From contig NC_135245.1 of NCBI RefSeq assembly GCF_947623445.1, positions 20,343,501-20,407,500 of the forward strand: a stretch of 64,000 nucleotides of DNA, in the 5' to 3' direction. This DNA is from Clavelina lepadiformis (lineage: Eukaryota; Chordata; Ascidiacea; Aplousobranchia; Clavelinidae). Shown in pieces: positions 1-34,401 of this stretch. Every line of letters begins with the position of its first letter. Within the stretch, counting starts at the first letter, position 1. A program made the translations under genes and the position numbers. The notes beneath the pieces were generated by a model. The model saw nothing but the letters and a program-made list of their open reading frames with translations. It did not search any database and had not been told where the DNA came from.

Positions 1-40
1 TATTCCTATTTTCCTCACTATTCCTATTTTCCTCACTATT
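1..40. repeat. Tandem repeat, 18-bp unit, about 2.2 copies
   Basis: The unit tattcctattttcctcac is read twice without change (1-18 and 19-36) and a third copy begins before the sequence departs. The array probably continues to the left of the window edge. Confidence 0.85.
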
Positions 41-1828
41 GCATCAGAAATAGACAAAGCGACCGCAAAGAATGTTGAATTCATGACAATAAACGTATTA
101 AGATATACGTATATGGTCGGATGTTGTCGTTTTGTTCATTTTTCTGTCGTGGTATCTCCCTCAAATTTTTGTTGTCGTTTTAAAACAATCCACAAGTGTT
201 TGAAGAATACTAACTAACAACCATATTTATTGACAAATGTTTCGAGATTATTTTGAACTAGATGGTTGATAATTTTATTTTAGCTTTGAAGTTTGCTCTT
301 CGAATAACTCGCAGCTCCTAGCTTCAACATATAACAGTAGTAGAAGCATTTTGAACAACCCGTTTATTGCTTTCTCAATCACTCTGCGTCGTGACGACCA
401 CAAAAGGCTTCGTAACGACCGGAGCGAAAATACGTTACCAACAGGAACACTATACTGACCATTCCTTTGTCAATAGACGGCTTCTTATTTAATTGTATTT
501 GTGCGTTTTTGAGGCTGACCAAACCTCTTTTATTTAAAAGTCGTTTTCTTTGTGTGACTTTGCAAACAAATTTGAATTGCGCTAAATCGACGCAAATTAT
601 TCTCATCGTCTCGTCTCTTTTACCGTTATTGTTATTTTGGTATAAATTGCTCCTGTCATGATTTTAACCAAGAAAGCACTTTTCAGGCGAGAAAGCTCGT
701 TTATCAAGTAAAGAGCAAACAAACTCATCGCGCGATGTAAAACAGTCTCTCTAACATGTCTCTCTACATTATAAATTTCACCATTAACGTCGCACATATG
801 TGAGATACAGCGTCTGACTTATTCACGATTACGGTTGTTTTCCACGACTTTCATTGACTTATAACAACAATATCATCATACATGGAGGCGCAAAGAAAAA
901 AAACATTCAAAATTGAAAGGTAAAATATCAAAATTCTGTGCATGGCAAGCAAGCATCCTACTTTCTGTGGTTATTTGTCGTCTTGCCTGATCTAATTGTT
1001 TTTATTCTTTCTGATTTTTCAATACAATTCACCATCAGTTCAAACATGTCTACACAAGGTTTACATTTAGAATATTTGGCTTTATAAATCGTAAATTGGG
1101 CGGTGTGAAGTAAACAGTTTACAAGTTTAAAGAAGAAGATAACTCAGAAATACCAAAGAGTAGGTTGTTCACTTGAAGGCTATGAGGCCATCTCAAGCAC
1201 TCAGCCAACCAGTTTAAACCTTTTCCCAGATTAAAAGAGTTTGTGTACAATGTATAAATACATGTAGTATAGTTTCAACACTGGTTTCACAGAAAAGGCA
1301 TACCTCAGTCTCAGAGATTCCAAAGGCAAAATGCGCCTGATTTGTAGCTATTGCTCTCGCGTTAAGTTTTATTTGAAAGTTTTGTTTCCATAGTTGCGCA
1401 ATACTGGACGCAATATATTTCCGAAAATACTCGTAGCTATTTTTTGATGTTTTTCATTTAAGCAGAACGAATTCCTTTAGCGTTTGCAATGTGTTTATTA
1501 CACCGTTATCTTGTGTGTTACTACTTCATTCAACCGGATTGGCGGATTTCAGTTTAACGTACTCTATGAAAGGCTGGTTATTATAGGTTCAATGTTATTT
1601 TCGATCACAAGCTTATCAAAGTTGAAGTAGCCAACGTTTGCATCAATCAATCGATTGTATTCTGTGATGCCATTATTAGCTTAAAGAAGAATATGGCAAA
1701 AGCTCTTTTTTATCTGACGAGCTTATTAAAGTATAGACAGAGGCTTAGTTATGATTGCAGTTTTTATTTGCAAAGGATACACATTTCAAAAGTAGATACA
1801 CCATGCGGATATAAGTCATGTAATTTAT
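41..1828. other. Gene-poor flank, nothing recognised
   Basis: AT-rich sequence. Only short open frames without splice context or family motifs were seen on either strand. It lies downstream of the minus-strand Ly6 array, so 3' untranslated sequence of Ly6-A may lie at its right end. Confidence 0.5.
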
Positions 1829-2583
1829 TTACCACTTGATGAACGCGAGAGCACCAACCATGGCAAGCAAGAGAGTGACCAGAGAAGACTGGACCAGCGA
1901 ACCACTGTTGCCATTGCCATTGTTGCAGCCATCTAAAGAGTCAAATCAGTTTATTAAAAAACTGACGAAACTTATTTGTGGGTGATTGCGTGACAATGAC
2001 ATTTTGTTTCGTAATAAAATACTAACTAACTAATAGTAACTAGACTTGCTGTGATACGAAAGATACGAAAACTTTTAAACCGAAACTTCAAAGACCAAGT
2101 GACAAGTTGTACGTGCTAGATTCTATCAAAGTAAAGACACCGGAAATGATGTCATATAAACCCATGAGCTGGCGAGTAACAGAGACAGTTTAATGTTTTA
2201 TTAAATCTCGCCAGTTTAATTTCAAGAAACTCACCTTCACTGCAGAAGTGATTGCAGAACTGCCAACCCGAATTTAAAATGCAATGTACCTCGACGGTGG
2301 TTGCAGATGAACATCCCCTCATAATCATCACTCCGTCAACACCAGCTGAGCTTGCCTCTGCAGAGTCATAAACAGTTTATCAATGAAGCCTTAAAGTTAA
2401 AGATATGGGCAAATATCTTGTGGTGCCTGAGATATAAACAAGACTCACTTCCAACTGTTGCCAAGCAATTATCTTGTCCGGCGGGGCACGTTTTTAGATA
2501 CTGATCGTCTATGTTTGGGCCATAGCATGAGTTGTCAGGTATGCCAGAGCTATATTGGCATTCATAGCATCGGATGGCTGATC
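1829..2583 (-). CDS. Ly6/CD59-like three-finger GPI protein A (exons 2-4; signal exon not found)
   Basis: Minus-strand exons 2583-2449, 2357-2235 and 1932-1829 join with matching phase-1 junctions. They encode a cysteine-rich three-finger domain (RCYECQYSS, LKTCPAGQDNC, FCSEDGCNNG) and then a hydrophobic tail with LVTLLLAMVGALAF before a TAA. This is the Ly6/uPAR plan of a GPI-anchored surface protein: paired cysteines, a terminal D-x-C-N box, a small Gly/Asn/Ser cleavage region and a hydrophobic C-terminus. The domain is closely related to paralogue B upstream, including about 60 nt of intron sequence before exon 2. The acceptor of exon 2 needs a phase-1 signal-peptide exon. None was found between 2584 and 4340, so A may share the signal exon of B at 5367-5418 by alternative splicing, or may be 5'-truncated. 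The ligand is unknown. Confidence 0.72.
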
Positions 2584-2756
2584 CTGTAAACTGTTTTGAT
2601 TTTACTGGTAAAGAGACTTCATAACAAGGTATTTTGTACAACTAAACATCCAAGTCAAGAATGAATTTGGAATGCAAGGATTGAATTTTATAGACATCAA
2701 AGAACTCGCCTTAACAAGCTGATTGAAAACCACTGTGTCTGTACAATGAATGAACG

Positions 2757-3167
2757 TGTAATGAAATGGTTGTATGTCGTACCTTATCCTGTAAGGACGA
2801 CCAAATCACTACAACGTTTGTCTGTTGAATTGTTTAATGTCCTCGATGTAAATTGTAAATGAGCCTCAAGATCGTTGTCTGCTTTTCTTAATCTTAGAAT
2901 TAATTGTACACCTCGAAAACTGTATTTTCTGATTATATTGAAGCTTCTTTGAACGAATACATCAAGATAGAACATTGTGACAGCAACAGCATACAGACAT
3001 GTTGCGGCGTTGAACATACGACTGATATAAGTGATAACTAGTACTGGACGCACAGCAAGCAGAGAGAGATCGATTACGTCACGCAGTGTTATGCTTCGCT
3101 GATTCGATAGACGAGAATTCTATGTCGAACACAATTTTATATTACATTAATTCATAATATTATCACA
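2757..3167. mobile_element. Solo-LTR-like insertion (fossil)
   Basis: The 411-bp block starts TG and ends CA. It is flanked on both sides by AACG (2753-2756 and 3168-3171), and the paralogous copy at 6251-6254 has a single AACG with no insertion. TG...CA ends plus a 4-bp target duplication are typical of an LTR left after recombination. No internal retroviral region is present. It entered after the local duplication or after the copies diverged, so it is fairly young relative to the Ly6 array. A different element with the same end signature is possible. Confidence 0.5.
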
Positions 3168-3283
3168 AACGATTTCCGGAAAAACTTACATGGATCAAGT
3201 GAATAAATATTTGGATATAAACTACACAAATAATTCTAGTTTTTGGTTTAGAGACATCGAGTTAACAAGAGTTGTTTTTGTTT

Positions 3284-3372
3284 GTTATCACTTGATGAGT
3301 GCAAGAGCACCAACTATGGCAAGAGAGAGATCAGGGAAGCTTGAACAAGAGAACCAATGTTGCCATTGTTGC
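3284..3372 (-). pseudogene. Degenerate Ly6 last exon (GPI-signal exon), copy 1
   Basis: On the minus strand the reading GNIGSLVQASLI matches the GPI-tail exons of Ly6-A and Ly6-B. Relative to them it has lost four bases in the run coding LLLAM, so the frame meets a stop at CCATAG and the hydrophobic tail is not made. Its sister at 6367-6461 carries the same lesion. No intact middle exon belonging to it was found. Confidence 0.7.
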
Positions 3373-4340
3373 CGCCTACTGTTGTTATAGTTATAGTTGT
3401 CGTAAAAAATTACTGAATGTTCTTAATAATTTCATATTGAATGTCACCAAATTTTGGCAAAACGTGATGCCATATTTCTATTTCTCTTATTTTGATTTGA
3501 CTCAAAACTTGACATTGTCATATTTTGACAAAAATATTTCATCCAAACATCTATTCTATTCCGTCAATAATCTGGAAGGTTTTGCAAAGGTTCACTTTTC
3601 TTTTAAGGTCAAACAAAAACACTTTAAAAAGCCCAAGAAATTTTGAATTTTACTTAACAATATAAACGTTACATGTGTTCCGGTTTATGTTAGAAATATG
3701 AGAAACAGCGGTTTATTGCAAACTATGCTCGTGTACAATTAGAATCGATCCAGCTTCCATTGATTGAAAGTTGCAGCTTTTATGAACATGTAGAGATTAA
3801 AACAACAAACACGCACCGACAATTAATGCTTAGCTATATCGTGATGTGATGACGTCAGAAATTTACATCAGGTTATGACGTTAAAATGATCGAAAATTTG
3901 CAGGGTCATTTTAACGTATGACGTAACATGTTTTTCTTATAGTCTTGAGTAACAATGCATCGGAAAGCTTAGACAAAGTTCTCCAACAACTAAAACACGT
4001 TGATTTAGTTGAATTTATGTGGGAATAAATGCAACATATTGTGAGACAAACAGAATTACGGAAATATTCCTTTATAATGACTTGATGTGTATTTATGCAG
4101 CATTACAATGAATTCGAGGGAACGGTTGAACACGATTACAAATTATTAATGCCAAGAATCTAATATATGTAAAAATTAATTGATTTACTTTGAAGTTAAT
4201 ATTTTACATAGAAATAATAACATACAGATATCGGTTATAATTAATGTTCAAACATGCAGATAGTTAAAATCACAAAAAGCAATTTTTATGACATCTGTAT
4301 ACATGAGGAGACACCATCCGGTATTAATCAGCGAACTCCA

Positions 4341-5418
4341 CTACCACTTGATGAGCGCAAGAGCACCGAACATGGCAAGCAAGAGAGTGACCAGAGAAGC
4401 CTGGACCAGTGAACCACTGTTGCCATTGTTGCAGCCATCTGAACGAATTAATTCAGCTTATTTAAATATTTGAAATCCTTTTGCAATGTTGTTCACTTCC
4501 GAAACAAACAAACTTAAATTGACATGTGAAAACATTTACAGCCAAAGCTGACCGAGGTTCAACGATTAGGTTAAATAGTTGTTCAAGGTAGAATAGACTG
4601 TTGCTATGGCTTGAGAAATGTTGTCATGGACACTTGTAAACTAACTTTCCATACATTGGCGCCTATACTATATTAGTGATACATATCAGTTGATACGATT
4701 TTCATTTTTTAGTCAGTACGTCATGTGACGAAAGTTTCGAACAGTGAAATCTGAAAGTTTGCCGAAAGTAAGAGGCTGGCGAACTCACCTTTAGAGCAGT
4801 AGGAACAGCAAACCTCAACTCCTGAGTTCTCCTGAGTCCTGAGCGGCCGGCAACTATACCCTGCGGTTGTGGGTGAACACCCCCTTATTAATAACCACCT
4901 GTCACCACCTGCTGAGCTTACTGATGTCAAGCAATGATCTTGTCCGGCGGGGCACGTTTTTAGATACTGATCGTCTATGTTTGGGCCAGGGCATGAGTTG
5001 TCACTTGTGTCAGAGCTATACTCGCATACATAGCATCGGATGGCTGATCCTGTAAATTGCATTGACTTTACTGGTAAAGAGACTTCATAACAAGGTATTT
5101 TGCACAATTAAACATCCCAGCCAAGAATGAAATTGGATTAATTCACTTGTTTTTTCTTGCACTTCTATCGCCCAATATCGTGCACAACTAAGCATTTCAA
5201 CTACAGCTGCATAATAAAATATTTCGATTAATTCATTTTGGCTTTGATGAAGACTAAAGTTTGCTCGATACCTGATACATGTCAGCTCATAATTACTGAA
5301 ATATTTAACAGCATTTGTGGCGCTCATTGCAACCAATTCGTGTTCGATCGTTTTTTTCTCGAATACCTCGTGTGACGATCAAAGCAAGAAGAAGTCCAAC
5401 TTTAACGAAAATCTTCAT
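4341..5418 (-). CDS. Ly6/CD59-like three-finger GPI-anchored protein B, complete
   Basis: Three minus-strand exons, 5418-5367, 5049-4789 and 4438-4341, join in phase 1 at both junctions (52+261+98 nt, 136 codons plus stop). Exon 1 encodes the signal peptide MKIFVKVGLLLALIVTRG. Exon 2 encodes the three-finger domain (RCYVCEYSS, LKTCPAGQDHC, IRGCSPTT, EVCCSYCSK). Exon 3 supplies the DGCNNG box and a GPI-type tail (LVTLLLAMFGALAL, then IKW and stop). The mature product should be a small extracellular GPI-anchored protein of the Ly6/uPAR superfamily; its partner cannot be inferred. Paralogue A splits the domain with a 91-bp intron that is absent here, so an intron was lost or gained after duplication. 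Splice sites are GT-AG with good donors (gtgag, gtatt). Confidence 0.85.
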
Positions 5419-6172
5419 GATTTTTTTGAAAAATCCTCTTCACGGTTTTCAAAGTGACCGCTTATAGCTTTGAATTCTGTTGAATTTTTGTCACTTTGAA
5501 ATAGTTTCCGGTTTATTTTTATACTTTATTGCTTTTATACCAAACTCAAACTTTCTGTGCAACTTTTCCAAGCGATTTGCTCTATACAGGTACCTTAATG
5601 AATAATCTTACAGCCTACACATACGGAAGCGCGTTTTGAATTGCACCGGTGATTCCTGTTTGCTGAATTGTGCGGGGTTTAAATCTTCTGATGACTAGAA
5701 TGATTGTCTAAACATTATTATCTGGTAAGATATGATATTATCTGCACTAGGTATATGCAAATTAGTATACCGTCTTTCTGTTGTTGCCTTTTCTTTTATT
5801 TATCGATGAATTTGTAAACACGTTATCAATTTCCTACTTACTACCAAGGAATAGACATCATAAAACTACAGTCAGCTATGAAAACACTCGGTCGAAGTTA
5901 TAAGTAATCTTTCCAATATAGAAGTTCTATTTAAAGTTGATGAAACAAGACACCACACAGTGTACCAGTCAATGGAGACAAATGCGACAGCTGAGATGAG
6001 ATTATTTCAAATAAAATAACCACAGCGCTAAGAGAGTTGCAAATTTGACGCGGCCATGTTTCAACGCGACTTGAAAAAAGATGTCGACGAACGTCATACC
6101 CGACGTCATGGACATTTGCAGCTTCCACCAATCCAGCCTTTGCAGGTCTCACACTTGAACTGCGATGGATTT
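5419..6172. other. Upstream region of Ly6-B, nothing recognised
   Basis: About 750 bp upstream of the Ly6-B start codon with no convincing exon on either strand. It is the expected position of the Ly6-B promoter, but no clear TATA box at a usable distance was seen. Confidence 0.4.
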
Positions 6173-6461
6173 CAAGGATTGAATTTTATAGACATCAAAG
6201 AACTCGCCTTAACAAGCTAAAGGAAAGCCACTGTGTCCGTACAATGAATGAACGATTTCCGGAAAAACTTACATGGATCAAGTGAATAAATATTTGGATA
6301 TAAACTACACAAATAATTCTAGTTTTTGGTTTAGAGTCATCGAGTTAACATGAGTTGTTTTGGTTTGTTATCACTTGATGAGTGCAAGAGCACCAACTAT
6401 GGAAAGAGAGAGATTAGGGAAGCTTGAACTAGAGAACCAATGTTACCATTGTTGCCGCTTG
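6173..6461. repeat. Segmental duplicate, right copy with empty LTR site
   Basis: This block reproduces 2675-2756 followed directly by 3168-3372, joined at a single AACG (6251-6254). It therefore preserves the arrangement without the LTR-like insertion. Sequence identity is high by eye, with scattered substitutions. Confidence 0.8.
6367..6461 (-). pseudogene. Degenerate Ly6 last exon, copy 2
   Basis: The minus-strand sequence reads GNIGSLVQASLI and then a stop at CCATAG, as in the copy at 3284-3372. The shared lesion indicates one inactivation event before this segment was duplicated. With Ly6-A and Ly6-B it brings the array to at least four last exons. Confidence 0.68.
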
Positions 6462-7148
6462 TGCTACAGTTGTTGTTGTTGCCATTGTTGTTGCTACCAG
6501 TGCCATCGTAGTCAACTCTGCAGCAATCCACAGAATCAAATCAATCCATAGAAATATTAACAAAGCGTACATCCATGGGTGATTGCGGTACAGTGACGTT
6601 TGATCATCCACCATCTACAAACTAGTTGATGCAATAGGCTCATAGGCGTAGCCGGAGGGCAAAAGAACTAGGACTTCCTCAAATTTGGTTCACATTTTAG
6701 TGTTCGATTTATTAGCAAACTTTGTTAAATATGTCACAACCAATATGCTCCAAATATAATGTAGTTAACCCCTGATTATTTTGTAGGTAATTCAATTTGT
6801 GCGCTTATCATATTGTTTATGTTATATCTATAGCGTCGATGCGTTGCTTAGCCACTCTTTTGTTGTGCCTGAAGCTCATGCCGGTAAGCTTTATGGCGGC
6901 GCCCCTCGTGTTGATCAAAGTTGGATTTATTCCACCAGGCTACTACTATGTATAGGCCTAATGCTTAATTCTACCGTAGCTTTGTGGACTGTAATGAAAG
7001 CTTCTCTGCTTTTGATGCCAAATAATACTCAGTAACTACCGGTCACAGGTAACTATACATAATTTGATAATTGATAATTTGACGCACTGATATAGCCTGA
7101 AAGAAAACTTGCAACTGTAAAGTACGCTACGTCATTACTGCAGTCTAC

Positions 7149-7172
7149 GCTAGGCTATTTCTGTAGCCTAGC
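7149..7172. repeat. Short perfect hairpin
   Basis: GCTAGGCTA, a 6-nt loop and TAGCCTAGC form a 9-bp perfect stem. No known function; it may be chance or the relic of a small inverted repeat. Confidence 0.5.
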
Positions 7173-7404
7173 TTATTTGTGCAATTGTGGTGGCAACGGC
7201 GAGTTTGGCTAAGGTGGCTAGGAACTGCTGAATTAAGCAGTTTTTATCTTTAATTGGCCCAGGTATAGGCTAAATGATAAAATGTGGCCGTGCTGGCGAT
7301 AAATTTTTATTCTTTCAACCTTTTGTTGCATAATGCACGTTTTTCCCTTAAGGGCTTTGCCGGTCTTAAGTCGGTAGTTATTAATGTTGCTCTGCCTGTG
7401 GACT

Positions 7405-7487
7405 TAGTGCAGGAGTGCACAACCAAATGACATCATAATTTGAGTAGATTATAGAAATGTATTCTGTAGTTGTGCATTTCTACATTA
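7405..7487. mobile_element. hAT-like MITE, copy 1
   Basis: The ends are inverted: TAGTGCAGGAGTGCACAAC on the left matches at most positions the reverse complement of the right end, TAATGTAGAAATGCACAAC. The interior (TGACATCATAATTTGAGTA) matches the reverse complement of the element at 53178-53283. CAGrrGTGCACAACC-like termini and the short non-coding length suggest a non-autonomous hAT element. Confidence 0.6.
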
Positions 7488-8896
7488 GTCCTGCTTAGGT
7501 TATTTGTTTGTGACCACCAGTGTCAGGACAACTTTTTCATCCCCCACAATTAAGGCGAAAATAGTGGAAAGAACGGCAACTGCACCCTGCGAAGGATTTT
7601 AAAAATGTAAAATAAAATAGTTCAAAGATTGCACTTTCCCCGCCGAAAATGGGCCTACAAGCTTTGAGTTTAGCTTTCTTGTGGACTTCAAAAGTTGCGC
7701 ATTTTGGGTCTCCTTTACTGAAGCACTCCCATGATATTATTGTACCAAGATCAAGTATCGAGGAATTATTATGTTATTTCTTTTCTATTATCTTATAACT
7801 TCATCCATTAAAGCCTTCAAGTTGGAGTGCAGAAGTACAAGAAATTTCACATCTGCAACTCGATTTTCTGTCTGTTTTCTGTTTCTTCCTGTCATTTCTG
7901 TCCTGCAGACCTGCCACTGGTTACCATGATTTTGGGCATCGTGAACCATAAACATCTTGTTAAGAAAGTGCCAAGTTTTCCTGCCTGTGGAAAAGATCAA
8001 CCTATTTCGTTGCCCCAGTTGTGCTGATGCATGATTTTTATACCAAGTATGATTAAGTGGGTTTGATGTAGCAGGCCATGATGGAAGGCATGGCAACTGC
8101 ACTCTTGAGATAAAATATGCAACTTTGGCAATATAAAGGTTAGGCTGGATTAACTTGGCTGGCCACCTAACTTGAATACATCGCCTGACTGGAAAGTACG
8201 GCAGTTTTCAAAAGGAAATCGTGTGGGTAAAGATAATCCTGTAAAAACATAAATTCTGGTGTGCAGTGAAGCTTTATTTTTATTTATTACAACTTGGTGC
8301 TAAAACACTCTATTTTGTTGGTTGTACATAAAATTGCTGTGAAGATGAAATAGTTTGGTGTTCTTGTTGTTGAGCCTTGAGCATGTAGATGCCACACTTT
8401 TCAATTAGAAATACTTGGGAGCATGTCTGACAAAATAGAAAATGCATTTAGGATTTATACAGCTTAAAAAAATATAAAATTAAACTTCGGAGTTAGTAAT
8501 GACAACTAAATACTGTTCATGAAAGAATTTGAAATTTTGATTGAGTTCTCTGGTAATTTTCAAATCACTAAATGTAGATGCTTTAACAAGCCTGGCAGTA
8601 GACTGAAATCAGTGGGAAACAATTTGCACAGAGATGGACAAAACCCAAAATTGATGAGAGGTTCACTGTCAGACATTAACCTTAGTAGGATTGTTCTATA
8701 TTCATAATTTCATTATAAGCTGCTGATCTGCAATTTATCTTTTTTGCGATCTTGTCAGTCCTTGTGTGAAGTAACAAAATGTGGATATTAAGTTTATAAA
8801 TATGCTTCATTTTGCACAAGTTAAACTTAGTGACCACTGGTCGCTAGAAACCAGTGCATTGGCTGGAATGATTGATGGTGGCTAATTATTCTCGAG

Positions 8897-31491
<22,595 letters not shown>

Positions 31492-33324
31492 CGTCACCAG
31501 TTCTCCGCGTCATTCACGTTTCCCAGCAACCAGTCGTTACGTCACAAAGCACTGCACAGAGACCCCTGTATCGATGGTGACTTTTTCTTCGGTGTCTTGT
31601 GATTAGTTGATTTTGTTTCGTCACAAAAAAATGTTTTTATCCAATCATACCGCGCAGTATTATCAAGCTAAGGATGACGTCATCGAAGTGGTGAACATGT
31701 CCTCAACTTGACCTCATTGTGTATTATGACGTAATAATTTTATCCTGTTTACTCGTGCGTGAAATGTCTTGCTCATCTCGCTTCCGCAATTAAAAACCTG
31801 CAAAATTTCAACTCGGTCTCGGTTGGTCCAGGCTTCACCTCCGCTTCTAACAGCTCTCTCCTTTCTGGTTGCCGTTTCCTGAATGTCCTGTCTCTGTCCA
31901 GACGCGTGCATACAGCGCCACTGTGATGAAGGAGACAGACTCTGTGTGACATTATTGTGGAATGGAACCAGATATTTAGTCGGTGCCACATAGGCCATGG
32001 CGTGCATGCATTAAGCTTAGAAATAGTTTTGCTTTTATCAAGGTTAAGTCAGAGTGATGGTGTTAATTTCATAACCGACAACGAAAAATATTAGAATAAA
32101 ACCAACATAGCACCTTGGCAGGGAAAAGTTACTGATGCTTGGATGGAGTTGTTTTATGAGACGACATTTGTTTTCAAAAAGAATGCGAGCGGCTTCGGGA
32201 CAAATTTGTGCGACTAAGTGACGAAGGTTGCAGTTTCAACTAAAGCTGCAAAATCCGATTTTCTTTCTTGGTCTGAATTTAATTAGATTGATCTGATCTG
32301 ATAGATTTGCACAAAATGGCAAAACTTGCTCATCAAAGCGATCATTGCACTGGTTTGTACGATCTAATTTCTGGAGGAGACCTTGTCATCAGCGCTTCGT
32401 TACTGAGCTTTTGTTCAGCGAACACTTTTATCTGTGACGTTTGAAACGGAATTTTGCGCCCGAAACCTTGTTACGTCAAAATTCGTTTATTGCACCACAA
32501 AGGTATAAAACGCGTCACATTGTCATTTCACGGATTTTGCACAAAAATATCAGCAGAGTTGGAAATGCCGTCTTATGTCGTGCGAGGTGGTGCTTAGAAG
32601 GAAATGCTGCGAGATCTAGAACATTGGGAACTATCACGACGCATCGATGCATCGATGCATCTCCGCTTAATTAAGGTCAATATGGCGACACTTTTTATTC
32701 CGGATTTTGAGTAATCTCGGGTTGATTTATGACGCCACAATCGTCTGCATGATTAATCGGATTCGTCAATTAAAATTTCCCCGAGAATTTGTTGTAAAGA
32801 AGTGGCATATCGATATTTTTCCAAACGCGTAAAAAAGAATTTTTGAAGTTTAATTAGGCTTGTATCACTCTAGGAAACAAGTCATAATTTTTTTCCTTTA
32901 TTTCGCTGATAAAGAAGCCAATGACAGCTCGTTTCATTTTCAAATCTTTTCGGTGCGATTAACGCAATAACGCCACATTTCAAATATTGCAACTTGCTCG
33001 ACAATTTGGGGCGATGTTTTTTACTATTTTGTCTTTGGTCATGATGTTGCTCTGCTAAAACTACAAATGTTATAAGGTCTTGTAAGAAGCGACAACTAGC
33101 GGACGTCCTAACCAACTTTTGGTCCAGACCTACCCCACTGAGGTGTTTAGCTTTATTGTGAAATCATTATCGGCGTCGAGACGCTTCTTTCTTGGAAAAT
33201 TGATCAATGTTTCGTCGAAACTGGGAGAGAATGTTCATTGAAAAGAAAAAAGGCCGCAATTTGGACCAAGATTGCCGTCAAGCCGCCTTTACAGGTGAAA
33301 CAATTCACTCGTTGTCATCAGCGT
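31492..33324. other. Intergenic region, smoothelin-like gene to thyroglobulin-1 gene
   Basis: Contains the 3' untranslated sequence of the smoothelin-like gene (a possible AATAAA near 32095) and no supported exon. TGACGTCA sites occur near 31490 and 31675. Confidence 0.5.
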
Positions 33325-33530
33325 TGTCATCAGCTAAAGGGGGGAAGAGAAAAAATCCCCTTCTAAATGCCGCTGCCAAGCAGAGAGCTGTCAGAACTAG
33401 AGCTATTTGTGACGTAATATCCGTGGGCGAAGGTCGCACGGTACCTGTGTCGTGGCTCTATATAAGAAAGCTGCCAAGGTGGTGGCGTCGTCAGTTGGCC
33501 GAGATGAGCGTCTGAGTGAAGGGACAAAGT
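33325..33530 (+). promoter_or_regulatory. Promoter of thyroglobulin-1 gene 1 (left inverted arm)
   Basis: TATATAAG at 33459-33466, with a CRE-like GTGACGTAAT about 50 bp upstream. The whole block is conserved in reverse at 36680-36860, ahead of the paralogue. The TATA box lies about 200 bp before the start codon, which fits a short 5' untranslated region. Confidence 0.65.
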
Positions 33531-33667
33531 CAACCAAGCGCCACTGTGGAAAGCAGCTGACAGTTGTCAGGGAAAAGACGTTCAAAGCAGATTGCCGAAA
33601 TATTTTTTACTTTTCAGATTTTCACATTTTGTAAATGAGTGAAATCTAACAACATTTTAACCTTAAC

Positions 33668-34254
33668 ATGACGTCATATTTGGTTCTTTCCCTCACGCTT
33701 TTGCTTGCAAATTGCGTCATCGTTCAATGCGAAGGTAAGTACGTCATAGGTGATGACGTAAGAGCATGACGTCGCATGACGTGGTGTCACTAACAGAATG
33801 TGATTCATTTAACAAAGAGCATGAGCAGACTTGAGTGTATTTTTCACAGACTCGTTGGTGGCTCGTCTTATAACTTCGACCTCGTCTCAGCATGGTAAGT
33901 TGTCATGAAAGCTGGCGACGGTGTGCTTAAATAATCAAGTGAAATCTTTAATATATCGCGTTATTTCATGTCGTTCTTCTGTTCATAGCGACGACCAGTT
34001 GCCACGAAGAGCGCGAAAGGGCGCTGTGGTTCCGCGGCTCATTCCCAGGCCTGGCCCACCTGCTTGACCTGCCGCAGTGCCGGCCAGATGGCACCTTCGA
34101 ACCGCTCTTCTGCTCCAACCAATCAGACGTCGAGAACCAAGGGCTTAGCCTGTGTTATTGCGTCAACCCAGGCACGGGGCAGCGCGTCAGTGGGTCGGTG
34201 GTGGTCACCGCGGACGGAACATCCAGACAGAACATTCAGTGCTCGGGCGATTGA
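33668..34254 (+). CDS. Secreted thyroglobulin type-1 domain protein 1
   Basis: Exons 33668-33734, 33850-33894 and 33989-34254 join in phase 1 at both junctions (378 nt, 125 aa). Exon 1 is a signal peptide (MTSYLVLSLTLLLANCVIVQ). Exon 2 is a 15-residue linker. Exon 3 holds one thyroglobulin type-1 domain: SCHEERERA, LPQCRPDGTFEPLFC, LSLCYCVNPGTGQRVSGS and a final CSGD. The P-x-C-x-x-D-G-x-(F/Y) and C-(W/Y)-C-V-(D/N)-x-x-(T/S)-G landmarks are present, with Y in place of the usual W. Such single-domain proteins can inhibit cysteine proteases (thyropins) or act as secreted ligands; the sequence does not decide. AATAAA lies at 34396-34401. Confidence 0.88.
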
Positions 34255-34395
34255 CTTTTCGATATTTCGCGATTTGACCTTGTGATAAATTTGAAGTCTT
34301 CCAACTTTACCCGGACTTGCACAGACACAAGTTGAAGAAACTCTGTCGACGCCGGAAATTAATTTGCTGAAGTTTTCTTTCGAAACGAAACCTGT

Positions 34396-34401
34396 AATAA
34401 A
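34396..34401 (+). terminator. Polyadenylation signal AATAAA of thyroglobulin-1 gene 1
   Basis: Canonical hexamer 142 bp after the stop codon. Confidence 0.6.

Larger units (their letters stand above)
2675..3372. repeat. Segmental duplicate, left copy (paralogue of 6173-6461)
   Basis: The stretches 2675-2756 and 3168-3372 are present almost unchanged as one continuous block at 6173-6461. The left copy differs by carrying 411 extra bases between them. It ends in a degenerate Ly6 last exon, so it is one broken unit of the tandem Ly6 array. Confidence 0.8.
6471..8896. other. Intergenic region upstream of the smoothelin-like gene
   Basis: No supported exon was found. The region holds the MITE at 7405-7487 and a short hairpin at 7149-7172. 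It should contain the promoter and any untranslated 5' exon of the gene starting at 8897, but no TATA or CArG element could be assigned with confidence. Confidence 0.5.

Noticed and set aside
2784-3053. Minus-strand hydrophobic open frame considered as the signal exon of Ly6-A
   Set aside because: It lies inside the LTR-like insertion and offers no phase-1 GT donor after a signal peptide.
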